The notes under the pieces: generated by a model
Database searches by the model: none
Seen by the model: the letters and a program-made list of their open reading frames with translations, nothing else
Told to the model about the DNA's origin: nothing
Position numbers and translations under genes: made by a program
Part shown: positions 53,985 through 61,927 of the stretch, one piece after another
How the letters are laid out: each line of letters opens with the position of its first letter
Position numbering within the stretch: the stretch's first letter is position 1
DNA from: Oceanimonas doudoroffii
GTDB lineage: Bacteria; Pseudomonadota; Gammaproteobacteria; Enterobacterales; Aeromonadaceae
NCBI RefSeq assembly: GCF_002242685.1
Contig: NZ_NBIM01000006.1
Location: 62,001-126,000 of the forward strand
Direction of reading: 5' to 3'
Length of the DNA stretch: 64,000 nucleotides

Positions 53985-54284
53985 TCAGGCGCCGACTTCT
54001 TCAAACGCTTCCAGCTGACCCTTGCCGGTGGGCGAGGTGGGGGAATCGGTTTCCAGGCAGGTGCCGGCGGGAACCAGTTTCCAGGCATTGCCCTGATGGT
54101 CGGTTTTTGAAGTACCGGCGCAGGAGGTACCCGGGCCGGCGGCGCAGTCATTCTGGCCGGCGAGGGCAACGCCGTAGCATTTTTCCATGTCGCCGGAATG
54201 GTTGTCTGCCATGGCGGGGGCGGAAGCGGCCAGGGCGGTACCCAGGGCAAAGGCAAGGGCGGTGGCAGTGTTGGCTTTGGTCAT
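53985..54284 (-). CDS. bufA: Bufferin precursor (DUF2282), secreted metal-binding RiPP
   Basis: A 99-residue precursor: signal peptide ending SAPAMA, then a core with four cysteines (Cys36 in [14 protein letters not shown], Cys47, Cys55 in GTSCAGTSK and Cys76 in VPAGTCLE). The cysteine pattern and the WKLVPAGTC ending are those of BufA peptides that are oxidised by the MNIO enzyme and bind copper in the periplasm. AAGGATATTCATC precedes the ATG. First gene of the operon bufA-bufB-bufC-doxX-sigma-anti-sigma. Confidence 0.9.
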   Translation of the reverse strand: MTKANTATALAFALGTALAASAPAMADNHSGDMEKCYGVALAGQNDCAAGPGTSCAGTSKTDHQGNAWKLVPAGTCLETDSPTSPTGKGQLEAFEEVGA

Positions 54285-54385
54285 GATGAATATCCTTCTG
54301 TTAAGTCCATTTGTTAAGGAAAGCCCGGCATTTGCCGTCTTTCACTATCTTGGTCTGGTTCATCGAAGGCGTTATTACAACTTTT

Positions 54386-55744
54386 TTATGCTTTTTTCTT
54401 CTGGGGGATTTCTTCCACCTCCACGATTTTGGAGCGACTCACCACCACCTTCCAGCGTTGCAGCACCGGCGGCTTCAGGCCCTGCACCTCGCGGGTGATC
54501 AGGTTGAACAGGTAGCGCCGTTCCACCGGCTGGCGTGACACCTGATTTTCCTTCAGCTGGTAAACATGATGGGAGCCTTTTTCCATCAGCCGGGCCAGCA
54601 TGGTCAGATCCAGCTGCAGGCTTTCCCGGGTCTGCTCATAGCCGGTCAGGAAGCGGGTGGGCAACATGCGCGAGTGACTGCCGTAGTGCAACACCACTTC
54701 TTCCCGCTGGCTGACGTTGGCCCGACGAGCGGCGCGCACCTCGGCGGGCACGCGGTACGGGCGCTGATAGTCGAACCATTCCAGCTGGCGCCCCACCAGC
54801 TGGGTGCTGTGCACATCAAAGTATTGTCGCCGCCATTTGGGACGGCCCCGGCGCAGCCAGCGCCACAGGGTATTGCGCAGGTCATCCTTGAACAGCTCGC
54901 GCAGGGCGTAGAGCACCGCCAGGGCGAGGATCACCATCATGGACAGGCCGCCCAGGGTTTCGCGCACCTCGTAGGCGGCCAGCGACACCGTGGTCATCAC
55001 CACGGCGGTGACCACCGCCTTGAGCAGTTTCTGTTCGCCACCCCCCAGCTCCCGCGTGCGCTCCTTGAGGGTGACCGGATATTCGATCAACCGGCGCAGC
55101 AGCCGCATCTTGTTGGAGATGCGTGACAGCGAATCGCTGGCGTGGGCGGTATTGTACTTATTGTCGATGCGATGCTGGCGCTCAATGGCGCAGACCTCCA
55201 GCAGCAGCGACTTGACGGTCTTGTAGTCACCGTTGCGGGGCAGGTGGGCCACCAGCGACAACAACCGCTGCTCGGTAAACCAGGACACATAGTTGTCGAT
55301 ATTGGTGTAGTACTTGCGCAGGGTGTCGTCGTTCGGTACACGGCGGCGCAGCCGCCGCAGAATGTCCTGGGCCAGGGACACCACGGCTTCCACCTCTTCC
55401 TGGGACACGGCTTCCATGCGGTTGCGCAGATCGTGGCAGGACTGTTCCAGCCCCACCACATACTGGTAGCCGTACAGGCTGAGGCTGACCCGGTATTGTT
55501 CGGGGGTGAGCTTGCCCCGTTCCGCCAGCCGGCTGTGCACCAGGGGCAGGTGGGGGCGATCGCTGAAGTAGGTGCGGGTGCTGTGTATGGCGTTGTGATA
55601 GAAGCCGTCTTCCGGCAGCACCTGGCTGTTGAGGCCCAGCTCGCCGGGCACGAACAGGTAGAGATCGAGTCGGTGCTCGGTGGCCTCGCGCAAAATGCGC
55701 GACAGCTTGAGTGAATGGCCGTCCTTGCGTTCAGCGGTGATCAC
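54386..55744 (-). CDS. Conserved hypothetical membrane-associated protein, 452 residues
   Basis: I do not recognise this family. The N-terminal 235 residues are soluble and helical with many Arg, Tyr and His. Two hydrophobic segments lie at about 240-287 (LLKAVVTAVVMTTVSLAAYE and MMVILALAVLYAL). The C-terminal 165 residues are strand-rich and basic, ending EVEEIPQKKKA. The start GTG at 55744 lacks a good ribosome site. It is monocistronic, between bufA and a tetR gene. The central membrane hairpin with two cytoplasmic domains resembles a scaffold or sensor, but nothing supports a function. Confidence 0.75.
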   Translation of the reverse strand: MITAERKDGHSLKLSRILREATEHRLDLYLFVPGELGLNSQVLPEDGFYHNAIHSTRTYFSDRPHLPLVHSRLAERGKLTPEQYRVSLSLYGYQYVVGLEQSCHDLRNRMEAVSQEEVEAVVSLAQDILRRLRRRVPNDDTLRKYYTNIDNYVSWFTEQRLLSLVAHLPRNGDYKTVKSLLLEVCAIERQHRIDNKYNTAHASDSLSRISNKMRLLRRLIEYPVTLKERTRELGGGEQKLLKAVVTAVVMTTVSLAAYEVRETLGGLSMMVILALAVLYALRELFKDDLRNTLWRWLRRGRPKWRRQYFDVHSTQLVGRQLEWFDYQRPYRVPAEVRAARRANVSQREEVVLHYGSHSRMLPTRFLTGYEQTRESLQLDLTMLARLMEKGSHHVYQLKENQVSRQPVERRYLFNLITREVQGLKPPVLQRWKVVVSRSKIVEVEEIPQKKKA

Positions 55745-55814
55745 GTAATATCGCTTTACCAGTTAAAACAGGATGTTGTGATTATGCAACGGCCGCGGCG
55801 GCGGGCTCAAAAGT

Positions 55815-56375
55815 TTATTGCAGCAGCCGGCCGGCGCGACCGAGCAGGCCGTGCACCAGGGTGCGAGTGGTGTTGAGGTTGTCGCCGGCGTCCACCACAA
55901 AGCTGGCCACCGCGGTCAGGTAGATGGCGGTGAGGGTGACTTCGGCGGCGCTGCGGCGCAGGCCGGTGGCCTGCCAGTCGGCGGCTTCCAACAGCCATTG
56001 CACGGTGCGGCTGATGCGGGTAATGCCGTGGGCCTGCAGGTGAACATGGCCGGGCTCCAGCTTGTAGCCGAGCATCTCCTTGACCAGCGGGCGATAGGGA
56101 GCCAGGTAATCGAGCCAGACCATGATGCCGGTGAGCAGCCGCTCACGCATGGGCTCTTGCGGGTCCATCGGCAGGCTCAGCAGGGCATCGTCGGCCCGGT
56201 CAAACAGGGCCTCGGCCAGCGAGTCCCGTGAGCGAAAGTGCCGGCTCAGCTCCGCCAGGGTCAGCTCCCGGGCCTCGGCCAGCTCGCGCAGGCTGAAACC
56301 GTGCCAGCCCCGGTGCAGGGCCAGGTGCAGGGCGGTATCGAGAATGGCATCCCGTTCGATGCTGAGGTGGGTCAT
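55815..56375 (-). CDS. TetR-family regulator
   Basis: A 186-residue protein with a TetR helix-turn-helix at about residues 8-55 (ILDTALHLALHRGWHGFSLRELA, LTLAELSRHFRSRDSLAEAL). The helical ligand-binding part (YKLEPGHVHLQAHGITRISRT) follows. The motif DYLAPYRPLVKEML recalls TetR proteins next to ubiquinone (COQ9-like) or fatty-acid genes. GGAGCTCACC precedes the ATG at 56375. It lies just downstream of the TAXI TRAP operon on the same strand, separated by a terminator. Target unknown. Confidence 0.82.
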   Translation of the reverse strand: MTHLSIERDAILDTALHLALHRGWHGFSLRELAEARELTLAELSRHFRSRDSLAEALFDRADDALLSLPMDPQEPMRERLLTGIMVWLDYLAPYRPLVKEMLGYKLEPGHVHLQAHGITRISRTVQWLLEAADWQATGLRRSAAEVTLTAIYLTAVASFVVDAGDNLNTTRTLVHGLLGRAGRLLQ

Positions 56376-56426
56376 GGTGAGCTCCGGCTGCAAGGCTGTT
56401 GTTCAGTATAGAAGGCGGGGCAAAAC

Positions 56427-56450
56427 AAAACGGGCCCTCATGGACCCGTT
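56427..56450 (-). terminator. Rho-independent terminator after the TAXI operon
   Basis: On the minus strand AACGGGTCC pairs with GGGCCCGTT (one wobble) around ATGA, followed by TTTGTTTTG. It lies 25 bases after the binding-protein stop. Confidence 0.75.
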
Positions 56451-56474
56451 GTTATCATCACGATGCGCCGCAGG

Positions 56475-57470
56475 TTACTGCTGCTGGTCGGTCAGGGTTT
56501 TGCCCTGCTCGGTCCAGAACGCCTTGGCGCCATCGTGCAGCGGGGTCACGATGCCCAGGGTGCCGGAGTCGATACTCATGGCAGAGGCCGCCTGAGACAC
56601 CGAGCGCATAAAGGTCAGGCCTTCCTCGGAATAGATTTGCTTCAGGCTGTCGGCCACCCGGTCGGCAGACAGATGACGGCCGGCCACCCAGAGGGCGGAG
56701 TCCTGCACCGTGACCACATCGTAGTCCACGCCCGGATAGGTGCCGGCGGGAATGGTGACTTCGGCGTAGTAGGGGTGATCCTGGAACAGGGTGCCTTGAC
56801 TGGCGGCCTCATGCACCTGCAGCAGGCGAATGTCGTTGCTGGAGGCGGCCTGGATCACCGAGGCGTTGGGAAAGCCGGCAAAGACCCAGAGGGCATCAAT
56901 CTGGCGGTCGCCCAGGGCCGAGGCGCCCTGGTTGTAGCCGATGTACTGGGGGGTGATGTTGTCCCACAGCCCCACGCTTTCAAAGAAGCGTTGGGCCGAG
57001 GCGGCGGCACCGGAGCCCGCCGGGCCCACGGCCACGTTTTTGCCTTCCAGCTGGGACACCTCGGTAATGCCGGAGCCATCAAGCACAATCAGGTGGGCCG
57101 GGGCACCATAGAGGTAGGACACTGCCTTGGCGTTGCGGTATTTGCGCGTGTCATTGGTCAGCTTGCCGCTCAGGCCCAGATACATGTCGCCGGAATAGAC
57201 AATGCCGAAGTCGGCATCCCGGGAGTTGACCCGACGCAGGTTTTCCACCGAACCGGCCGAGGCCATGTTGGACACATCCACGCCGTCCATGGTGCGTGAC
57301 AGCCGAGTGGAAATGCCGTTGGAGAAATACTGAAAGGTGCCGCCGTCGGGGCCGCCGGAAAAAGCCAGGCGTTCGGTCTGGGCCTGGGCCGCACCGGCGC
57401 CCAGGGTGGTGGCGGTGGCCACGGCCAGGGTGGTCAGTACGCGAAAGGTCTTGGTTGCATGTTTAACCAT
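56475..57470 (-). CDS. TAXI-family TRAP periplasmic binding protein
   Basis: A 331-residue protein with a signal peptide ending AGAAQAQ and the TAXI fold: FSGGPDGGTFQYFSNGIS, NVAVGPAGSGAAASAQRFFE and YNQGASALGDRQIDALWVFAGFPN. TAXI binders serve fused TRAP permeases and take substrates such as glutamate or other carboxylates. GGAAACCAAC precedes the ATG. It is the third gene of the permease-USP-binder operon. Confidence 0.92.
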   Translation of the reverse strand: MVKHATKTFRVLTTLAVATATTLGAGAAQAQTERLAFSGGPDGGTFQYFSNGISTRLSRTMDGVDVSNMASAGSVENLRRVNSRDADFGIVYSGDMYLGLSGKLTNDTRKYRNAKAVSYLYGAPAHLIVLDGSGITEVSQLEGKNVAVGPAGSGAAASAQRFFESVGLWDNITPQYIGYNQGASALGDRQIDALWVFAGFPNASVIQAASSNDIRLLQVHEAASQGTLFQDHPYYAEVTIPAGTYPGVDYDVVTVQDSALWVAGRHLSADRVADSLKQIYSEEGLTFMRSVSQAASAMSIDSGTLGIVTPLHDGAKAFWTEQGKTLTDQQQ

Positions 57471-57520
57471 GTTGGTTTCCTCGTTGTCGTTGCGTTTGTT
57501 GTCTTCCGGTGAATGCGGTG

Positions 57521-57970
57521 TCAGTCACGTTCGGGCACGGTGAGCACCGGCACGGTGGACTGGCGAATGACCCGCTCGGCGGTGGAGCCGAGCAGCAGTT
57601 TCCTTACCCCACGTCGGCCGTGGGTGCCGAGCACGATGAGATCGGCCTTGAGCGCCGCTGCCCGGGCCAGAATTTCGTCGGCGCCATGGCCCTGGCTCAG
57701 CTCCGAAGTCAGCTCGCCCTGAAAGCCACCGAACTGCCGCTCCTTGAAGTCGTGCAGGTCGGTCATGGCCTGGGTTTTGACCTCCTTGGTAAAGGCGTCC
57801 ACCACGCTGGCGGGAATGCCGCGGCGGTGCCGGTCATCCAGCCCGGTGATCACGTGCAACAGGTGCAGCCGGGCACTGTGCGCCGAGGCCAGTTCCTGCG
57901 CCAGAGATGCCGCCTCGGCGGCACCCTCGGAAAAGTCGGTGGCGTACAGGATGAGGTTGATCCGGGACAT
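57521..57970 (-). CDS. Universal stress protein of the TAXI TRAP operon
   Basis: A 149-residue UspA-fold protein with LILYATDFSEGAAEAASLA at the start and the ATP-binding VLGTHGRRGVRKLLLGSTAERVIRQS near the end. AAGGAGGCCTC precedes the ATG. It lies ten bases after the fused permease and 50 before the binding-protein gene. This is the second TRAP operon in the window with a built-in Usp, which suggests a TeaD-like control of transport. Confidence 0.9.
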   Translation of the reverse strand: MSRINLILYATDFSEGAAEAASLAQELASAHSARLHLLHVITGLDDRHRRGIPASVVDAFTKEVKTQAMTDLHDFKERQFGGFQGELTSELSQGHGADEILARAAALKADLIVLGTHGRRGVRKLLLGSTAERVIRQSTVPVLTVPERD

Positions 57971-57979
57971 GAGGCCTCC

Positions 57980-60181
57980 TTAGTGGGCATTGGAATGGTT
58001 AACGGCGGTGCTGGTGTCGCCTTCACGCTGCAGCCACCACACCAGGGCCACCAGACCCAGGCCACCGATGTCGGAAGCAAAGGTGGGCCAGTACAGCAAC
58101 AGGGTGCCGGCGCCCAGCAGCAACCACTCGTGCACGCGGGTCTTGCGGCGCAGATAACCCATGGCAAAGGCGCCAAAGGCCAGGGTGCCCAGGGTGGCGG
58201 AGACAAAGGCGGTGATGATTTCCATCAGGGTGCCGTCCAGCAGCATGGCCGGAACATAGGCAAACAGCAGCGGCATCACATAGAGCATTTTGGCGAACTT
58301 GAACGAGGTCCAGCCGGTCTTCCACGGGTCCGAGCCGGCAATGGCGGCACCGGCGTAGGCGGCCACGCACACCGGCGGCGTGATATTGGAGTCCTGAGAC
58401 AGCCAGTACACGATCATGTGGGCGGCAATGGCCGACACACCAAACTCGCCTAGGGCCGGCACCGCCAGCACGGCCACGATCAGGTAGGCGGCGGTCACCG
58501 GCACGCCCATGCCCAGCACCAGCGAGGCGATGGCCACCAGCACCAGGGCCAGCAGCAGGCTGTCGCCGGCCATGGAGATGATCAGATCCGAGAACTTGAG
58601 GCCCATGCCGGTGAGGGAGATGGTGCCCACAATGACGCCGATAACCCCTATGGTGGCGCCCACGATCAGGGTGTTGCGCGCGCCCACCTGAATGGCTTCC
58701 CAGATTTGCTTCGGTCCCATGCGGGTTTCCTTGCTGACCCAGCTCACCGCAATGCACGACAGCGTGGCCCAGAAGGCGGAGTTGCCGGCGGAGCGGCCGG
58801 TGAGCAGCAGCACGGTAATGATCACCAGCGGCAGGGCGTAGTACCAGCCCCCCTTGAACACGGTTTTCCAGTGCGGAATTTCCTCACCCTGCACGCCCAC
58901 CAGGCCGTGCTTCTTGGCCTCGAAATGCACCATGCAGTACACCGCCAGGAAGTACAGAATGGCCGGACCAATGGACAGAATCATGATGGTGGAGTACGGG
59001 GTGCCGGTGAGCTCGGCCATCAGGAAGCCGCCCGCGCCCATGATGGGGGGCAGGAACATGCCGCCGATGGAGGCTGCGGGCTCAATGGCGCCGGCCACGT
59101 GGGGCTTGAAACCGGCCCGTTTCATCATGGGGATGGTAAAGGCACCGGAAGAAACGGTGTTGGCGATGGCGGAGCCGGACACGGATCCGAACAGGGCAGA
59201 AGAGATCACCGCCACCTTGGCCGGGCCGCCGGTGGAGCGGCCGGCCAGCGCCAGGGGCAGATCGATAAAGAACTTGCCGGCACCGGATTTCTGCAAAAAG
59301 GCGCCAAAGAAGATAAACAGGATCACATAGGTGGCCAGCACGTTGGCCATGACCCCGAACACGCCGTTGGTGGTCAGGAACAGGGCGGTGGCCAGGCGTT
59401 CAAAGCGAAAGCCCCGGTGGGCAAACAGCTCGGGCAGGTAAGGGCCGAACAGGGCAAAGGCGATCATGCCCACACCGATCAGGGTGATGGACCAGCCCAG
59501 CACCCGGCGGCAGATTTCCAGGGACAACAGCAGGCCGACCACGCTCACCAGCATGTCTACCTCGTTCTCGGCCCCGGCCCGGTAATTGAGCGCCTCGAAC
59601 TGGCTGATCCAGTAGAGCACGGTACCCGCCACCATCAGCGCCAGCACCACGTCGCTGGCGGTGGGGCTGTTACCGTTGCGCCGGCTCAGCCACTGATCCA
59701 GCGGAATCATCAGGGCGGCAAAGGGCAGCACCAGGGCCAGCACATAGTGCAGCCGGTCGAGATCCTGTTCCAGCGCCAGGCTCAGGCCGTCGTATTCCCA
59801 GGTTTCCTGAAACAGGGAAAGCTGCTGGTAAAAGGCGGTGGGCGAGTCATAAATCACGAAGCACCCGGCCAGCAGCGCCAGCAGGGCGGCGCTGACCACC
59901 GACAGGCCGGCATGGGCGGTGCGGCCGCCGGCGGGATAAAGCAGAAACACCAGTACAAAGGTGATCAGCACATAAATGCCGAGATGATACTGAGTACTGA
60001 GCGCGGCCACGCCGGCGCCGTAGAAGTAGAGGGCGACCATGGTGGCGGCCAGCGCCGCCACCAGCCAGGCCCAGGGCCCGGTGAGCTTGCGCTCGGTCTT
60101 GGCATCCTTTTCCATCAGCTCCTTGAGCTTTTTCTGCTCTTCGGGGCTGAGTGCGTCGAGCTGTTGTTGTTGCTGTGACAT
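57980..60181 (-). CDS. Fused TRAP transporter permease (TAXI type, 4TM-12TM)
   Basis: A 733-residue membrane protein that merges the small and large TRAP subunits. A glutamine-rich cytoplasmic start (MSQQQQQLDALSPEEQ) precedes about 18 membrane segments. NVLATYVILFIFFGAFLQKSG, GSAIANTVSSGAFTIPMMKRAGF and EPAASIGGMFLPPIMGAGGFLMAE (shown in parts) are diagnostic. GAGG stands seven bases before the ATG. First gene of the operon, with a sigma-54 promoter 60 bases upstream. Confidence 0.93.
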   Translation of the reverse strand: MSQQQQQLDALSPEEQKKLKELMEKDAKTERKLTGPWAWLVAALAATMVALYFYGAGVAALSTQYHLGIYVLITFVLVFLLYPAGGRTAHAGLSVVSAALLALLAGCFVIYDSPTAFYQQLSLFQETWEYDGLSLALEQDLDRLHYVLALVLPFAALMIPLDQWLSRRNGNSPTASDVVLALMVAGTVLYWISQFEALNYRAGAENEVDMLVSVVGLLLSLEICRRVLGWSITLIGVGMIAFALFGPYLPELFAHRGFRFERLATALFLTTNGVFGVMANVLATYVILFIFFGAFLQKSGAGKFFIDLPLALAGRSTGGPAKVAVISSALFGSVSGSAIANTVSSGAFTIPMMKRAGFKPHVAGAIEPAASIGGMFLPPIMGAGGFLMAELTGTPYSTIMILSIGPAILYFLAVYCMVHFEAKKHGLVGVQGEEIPHWKTVFKGGWYYALPLVIITVLLLTGRSAGNSAFWATLSCIAVSWVSKETRMGPKQIWEAIQVGARNTLIVGATIGVIGVIVGTISLTGMGLKFSDLIISMAGDSLLLALVLVAIASLVLGMGVPVTAAYLIVAVLAVPALGEFGVSAIAAHMIVYWLSQDSNITPPVCVAAYAGAAIAGSDPWKTGWTSFKFAKMLYVMPLLFAYVPAMLLDGTLMEIITAFVSATLGTLAFGAFAMGYLRRKTRVHEWLLLGAGTLLLYWPTFASDIGGLGLVALVWWLQREGDTSTAVNHSNAH

Positions 60182-60241
60182 TCCTTAACCTCGTTTTTCC
60201 ATCGGCCGCCAACAAGCCGCCGTTTTCGTTAACATCCTATT

Positions 60242-60257
60242 AGCAAAAGCCAGGCCA
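60242..60257 (-). promoter_or_regulatory. Sigma-54 (RpoN) promoter of the TAXI TRAP operon
   Basis: On the minus strand TGGCCTGGCTTTTGCT matches TGGCACG-N4-TTGCW at 10 of 12 fixed positions, with the invariant GG and GC ten bases apart. The predicted start site lies about 50 bases before the permease ATG. A sigma-54 activator gene (dctD) lies 1.7 kb away. Confidence 0.75.
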
Positions 60258-60343
60258 ACTTTGGTGCATGCCGGCGACAGCCGCACCAAAAGGGAGCCTG
60301 GGCAGAAGTGGGACAAGTACAGGACCATGCATGGACGCGGATA

Positions 60344-60363
60344 ATGGGTGGAAACCCACCCAT
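60344..60363. promoter_or_regulatory. 20-bp palindrome, putative activator site 1
   Basis: ATGGGTGG-AAAC-CCACCCAT, perfect 8-bp arms. Its centre is about 110 bases upstream of the predicted sigma-54 start site, a normal distance for an enhancer. Confidence 0.65.
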
Positions 60364-60375
60364 TCGTGGCCGGTG

Positions 60376-60395
60376 ATGGGCGGGTTTTCACCCAT
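60376..60395. promoter_or_regulatory. 20-bp palindrome, putative activator site 2
   Basis: Read in reverse it is ATGGGTGA-AAAC-CCGCCCAT, 18 of 20 identical to site 1. The centres are 32 bases apart, about three helical turns, as for paired activator dimers. Confidence 0.65.
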
Positions 60396-60622
60396 TAGTC
60401 AAAAACGCCGGGGCAGCAGGCCGTGCATAAGCGCGAGTAAGCCGGCCTTGGCTCCTTAACCCGAGCCTCATTTGGCAAAAAGCGTCTTGTGTGGTGGGCA
60501 GGAGCACCGTTTTTACGGGGATGACGGGGCTTTTCTCTTCGGTTATCTTCGCGAAGTTCAAAACAGGGGGAGGGGCTGTGGCGGGAGGAATGGCTCTGAA
60601 CCTCAGGCCTCTTAATGGGCAT

Positions 60623-60642
60623 ATGGGGGGAATTCCACCCAT
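60623..60642. promoter_or_regulatory. 20-bp palindrome, putative activator site 3, next to the MFS gene
   Basis: ATGGGGGG-AATT-CCACCCAT keeps the outer arms of sites 1 and 2. It lies 41 bases before the chosen MFS start, where binding could repress or activate that gene. Confidence 0.5.
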
Positions 60643-60683
60643 CGTTCTTTTGTTCTGTTCAATCGACTCAATGGGAGCATGGC

Positions 60684-61919
60684 TTGACCTTAACGGTGAA
60701 TGACGGCGCAGTAAGGCGATTCCTGCTCAAGGGGATGGGGCCTGTTGCCACCATTGCCCTGGCCCAGCTGCTGGGAACCGCCTTGTGGTTCAGTGCCAAC
60801 GGCACATCCGACGATTTAATAGCGAGTTGGGGGGTCGGTGCCTCAGACATTGGCTGGCTAACCAGTGCCGTTCAGCTGGGCTTTATTCTTGGCACCCTGG
60901 TTATCTCCATGAGCGGTGGGGCGGATCGGTTCAGGGCCAGCTCGATTTTTATGGGCAGCGCCGTCGCCGGCGCCCTGTTTAACCTGGGGTTTGCCTGGCT
61001 GTCCGAGGGCCTGTTAAGCGGCATGCTGTTCAGATTTGGCGTAGGCATTTGCCTTGCCGGCATCTACCCGATGGGCATGAAGCTGCTCGTGGGTTGGGCA
61101 CCCGCTCGAACCGGGCTGGCGCTGGCGCAGCTGGTGGCCATGCTGACACTGGGCACGGCGCTGCCTCATGCAATGCGGGTGATGGGCGCCGATCTGCCCT
61201 GGCAGCTGGTGATCACTGCCTCGTCCGTGACCGCGGTGCTTGGCGCCTGGCTGGTTGGCTCCCTGGGTGACGGGCCCCATGCGGCCGTTGCAACCGGCCG
61301 GCCGAGTGGCGCCGATACTCGGCCGCCTTCCATTTTGCACGCGTTTCGGCACGGCCCGTTCCGGGCTGCGACCCTGGGCTATTTTGGCCATATGTGGGAG
61401 CTGTACGCCTTCTGGACCCTGGTGCCCCTGATTGTCGCCCGCACTTCCCTGGCGTCGCACTTTCCCGGGCTGGGGGTGTCCGGACTGTCTTTTGCCATTA
61501 TCGCCGTTGGCGCATTGGGTTCGCTGTGCGGCGGCTTGCTGTCCCTGCGTGCGGGCAGCGCCAGGGTCGCCCTGGGGGCGCTGGCCATGTCCGGGCTTTG
61601 CGGGTTGGTCTTCGTGCTTGGCTGGCGCGACCTGCAGGCTGGCAGCCTGCTGTTGCTGCTGATGATCTGGGGCGCTTCCGTGGTGGCCGACTCGCCGCAG
61701 TTTTCTGCGCTGGCGGCCACATCCTGCCCGCCCGCATCCGTCGGCAGCGCGCTGGCCATTCAGAACTGCATTGGGTTTGCGATTACCGTGGTCTCCATTT
61801 CCGTCACCAGCAGCCTGTTTGAATACCTGGGGTTGGATGCCCTGTGGTTGTTGCTGCCCGGCCCGGTTATGGGCCTGGCGGGGTATGTGCTGACGGCCCG
61901 GACCACCGTTAACCGCTAG
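60684..61919 (+). CDS. Major-facilitator-superfamily transporter
   Basis: A 411-residue protein with about 12 membrane segments. ALAQLLGTALWFSANGTSDD is typical of a cyanate/nitrate-like MFS subgroup. DRFRASSIF replaces the usual loop-2 motif and WELYAFWTLVPLIV is conserved in segment 7. No ATG fits. I chose TTG 60684 because GGGAG lies six bases upstream; the longer frame from 60615 would start inside palindrome 3. Substrate unknown. It is convergent with dctD, with eight bases between the stops. Confidence 0.82.
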   Translation: MTLTVNDGAVRRFLLKGMGPVATIALAQLLGTALWFSANGTSDDLIASWGVGASDIGWLTSAVQLGFILGTLVISMSGGADRFRASSIFMGSAVAGALFNLGFAWLSEGLLSGMLFRFGVGICLAGIYPMGMKLLVGWAPARTGLALAQLVAMLTLGTALPHAMRVMGADLPWQLVITASSVTAVLGAWLVGSLGDGPHAAVATGRPSGADTRPPSILHAFRHGPFRAATLGYFGHMWELYAFWTLVPLIVARTSLASHFPGLGVSGLSFAIIAVGALGSLCGGLLSLRAGSARVALGALAMSGLCGLVFVLGWRDLQAGSLLLLLMIWGASVVADSPQFSALAATSCPPASVGSALAIQNCIGFAITVVSISVTSSLFEYLGLDALWLLLPGPVMGLAGYVLTARTTVNR

Positions 61920-61927
61920 CGTCGGTG

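Larger units (their letters stand above)
60182..60683. other. Divergent regulatory region between TAXI TRAP and MFS genes
   Basis: About 500 bases without a gene. It holds a sigma-54 promoter and three 20-bp palindromes (separate entries). The stretch between about 60400 and 60610 shows short open frames without ribosome sites and nothing else recognisable. Confidence 0.6.

Noticed and set aside
58706..60178. 490-residue open frame opposite the fused TRAP permease
   Set aside because: His/Gly/Gln-rich translation with no domain. It mirrors the real permease.
60344..60642. Palindromes as the start of a CRISPR array
   Set aside because: Only three copies, irregular spacing (32 and about 247 bases), and palindromic along their full length. 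A sigma-54 promoter nearby explains them better as activator sites.
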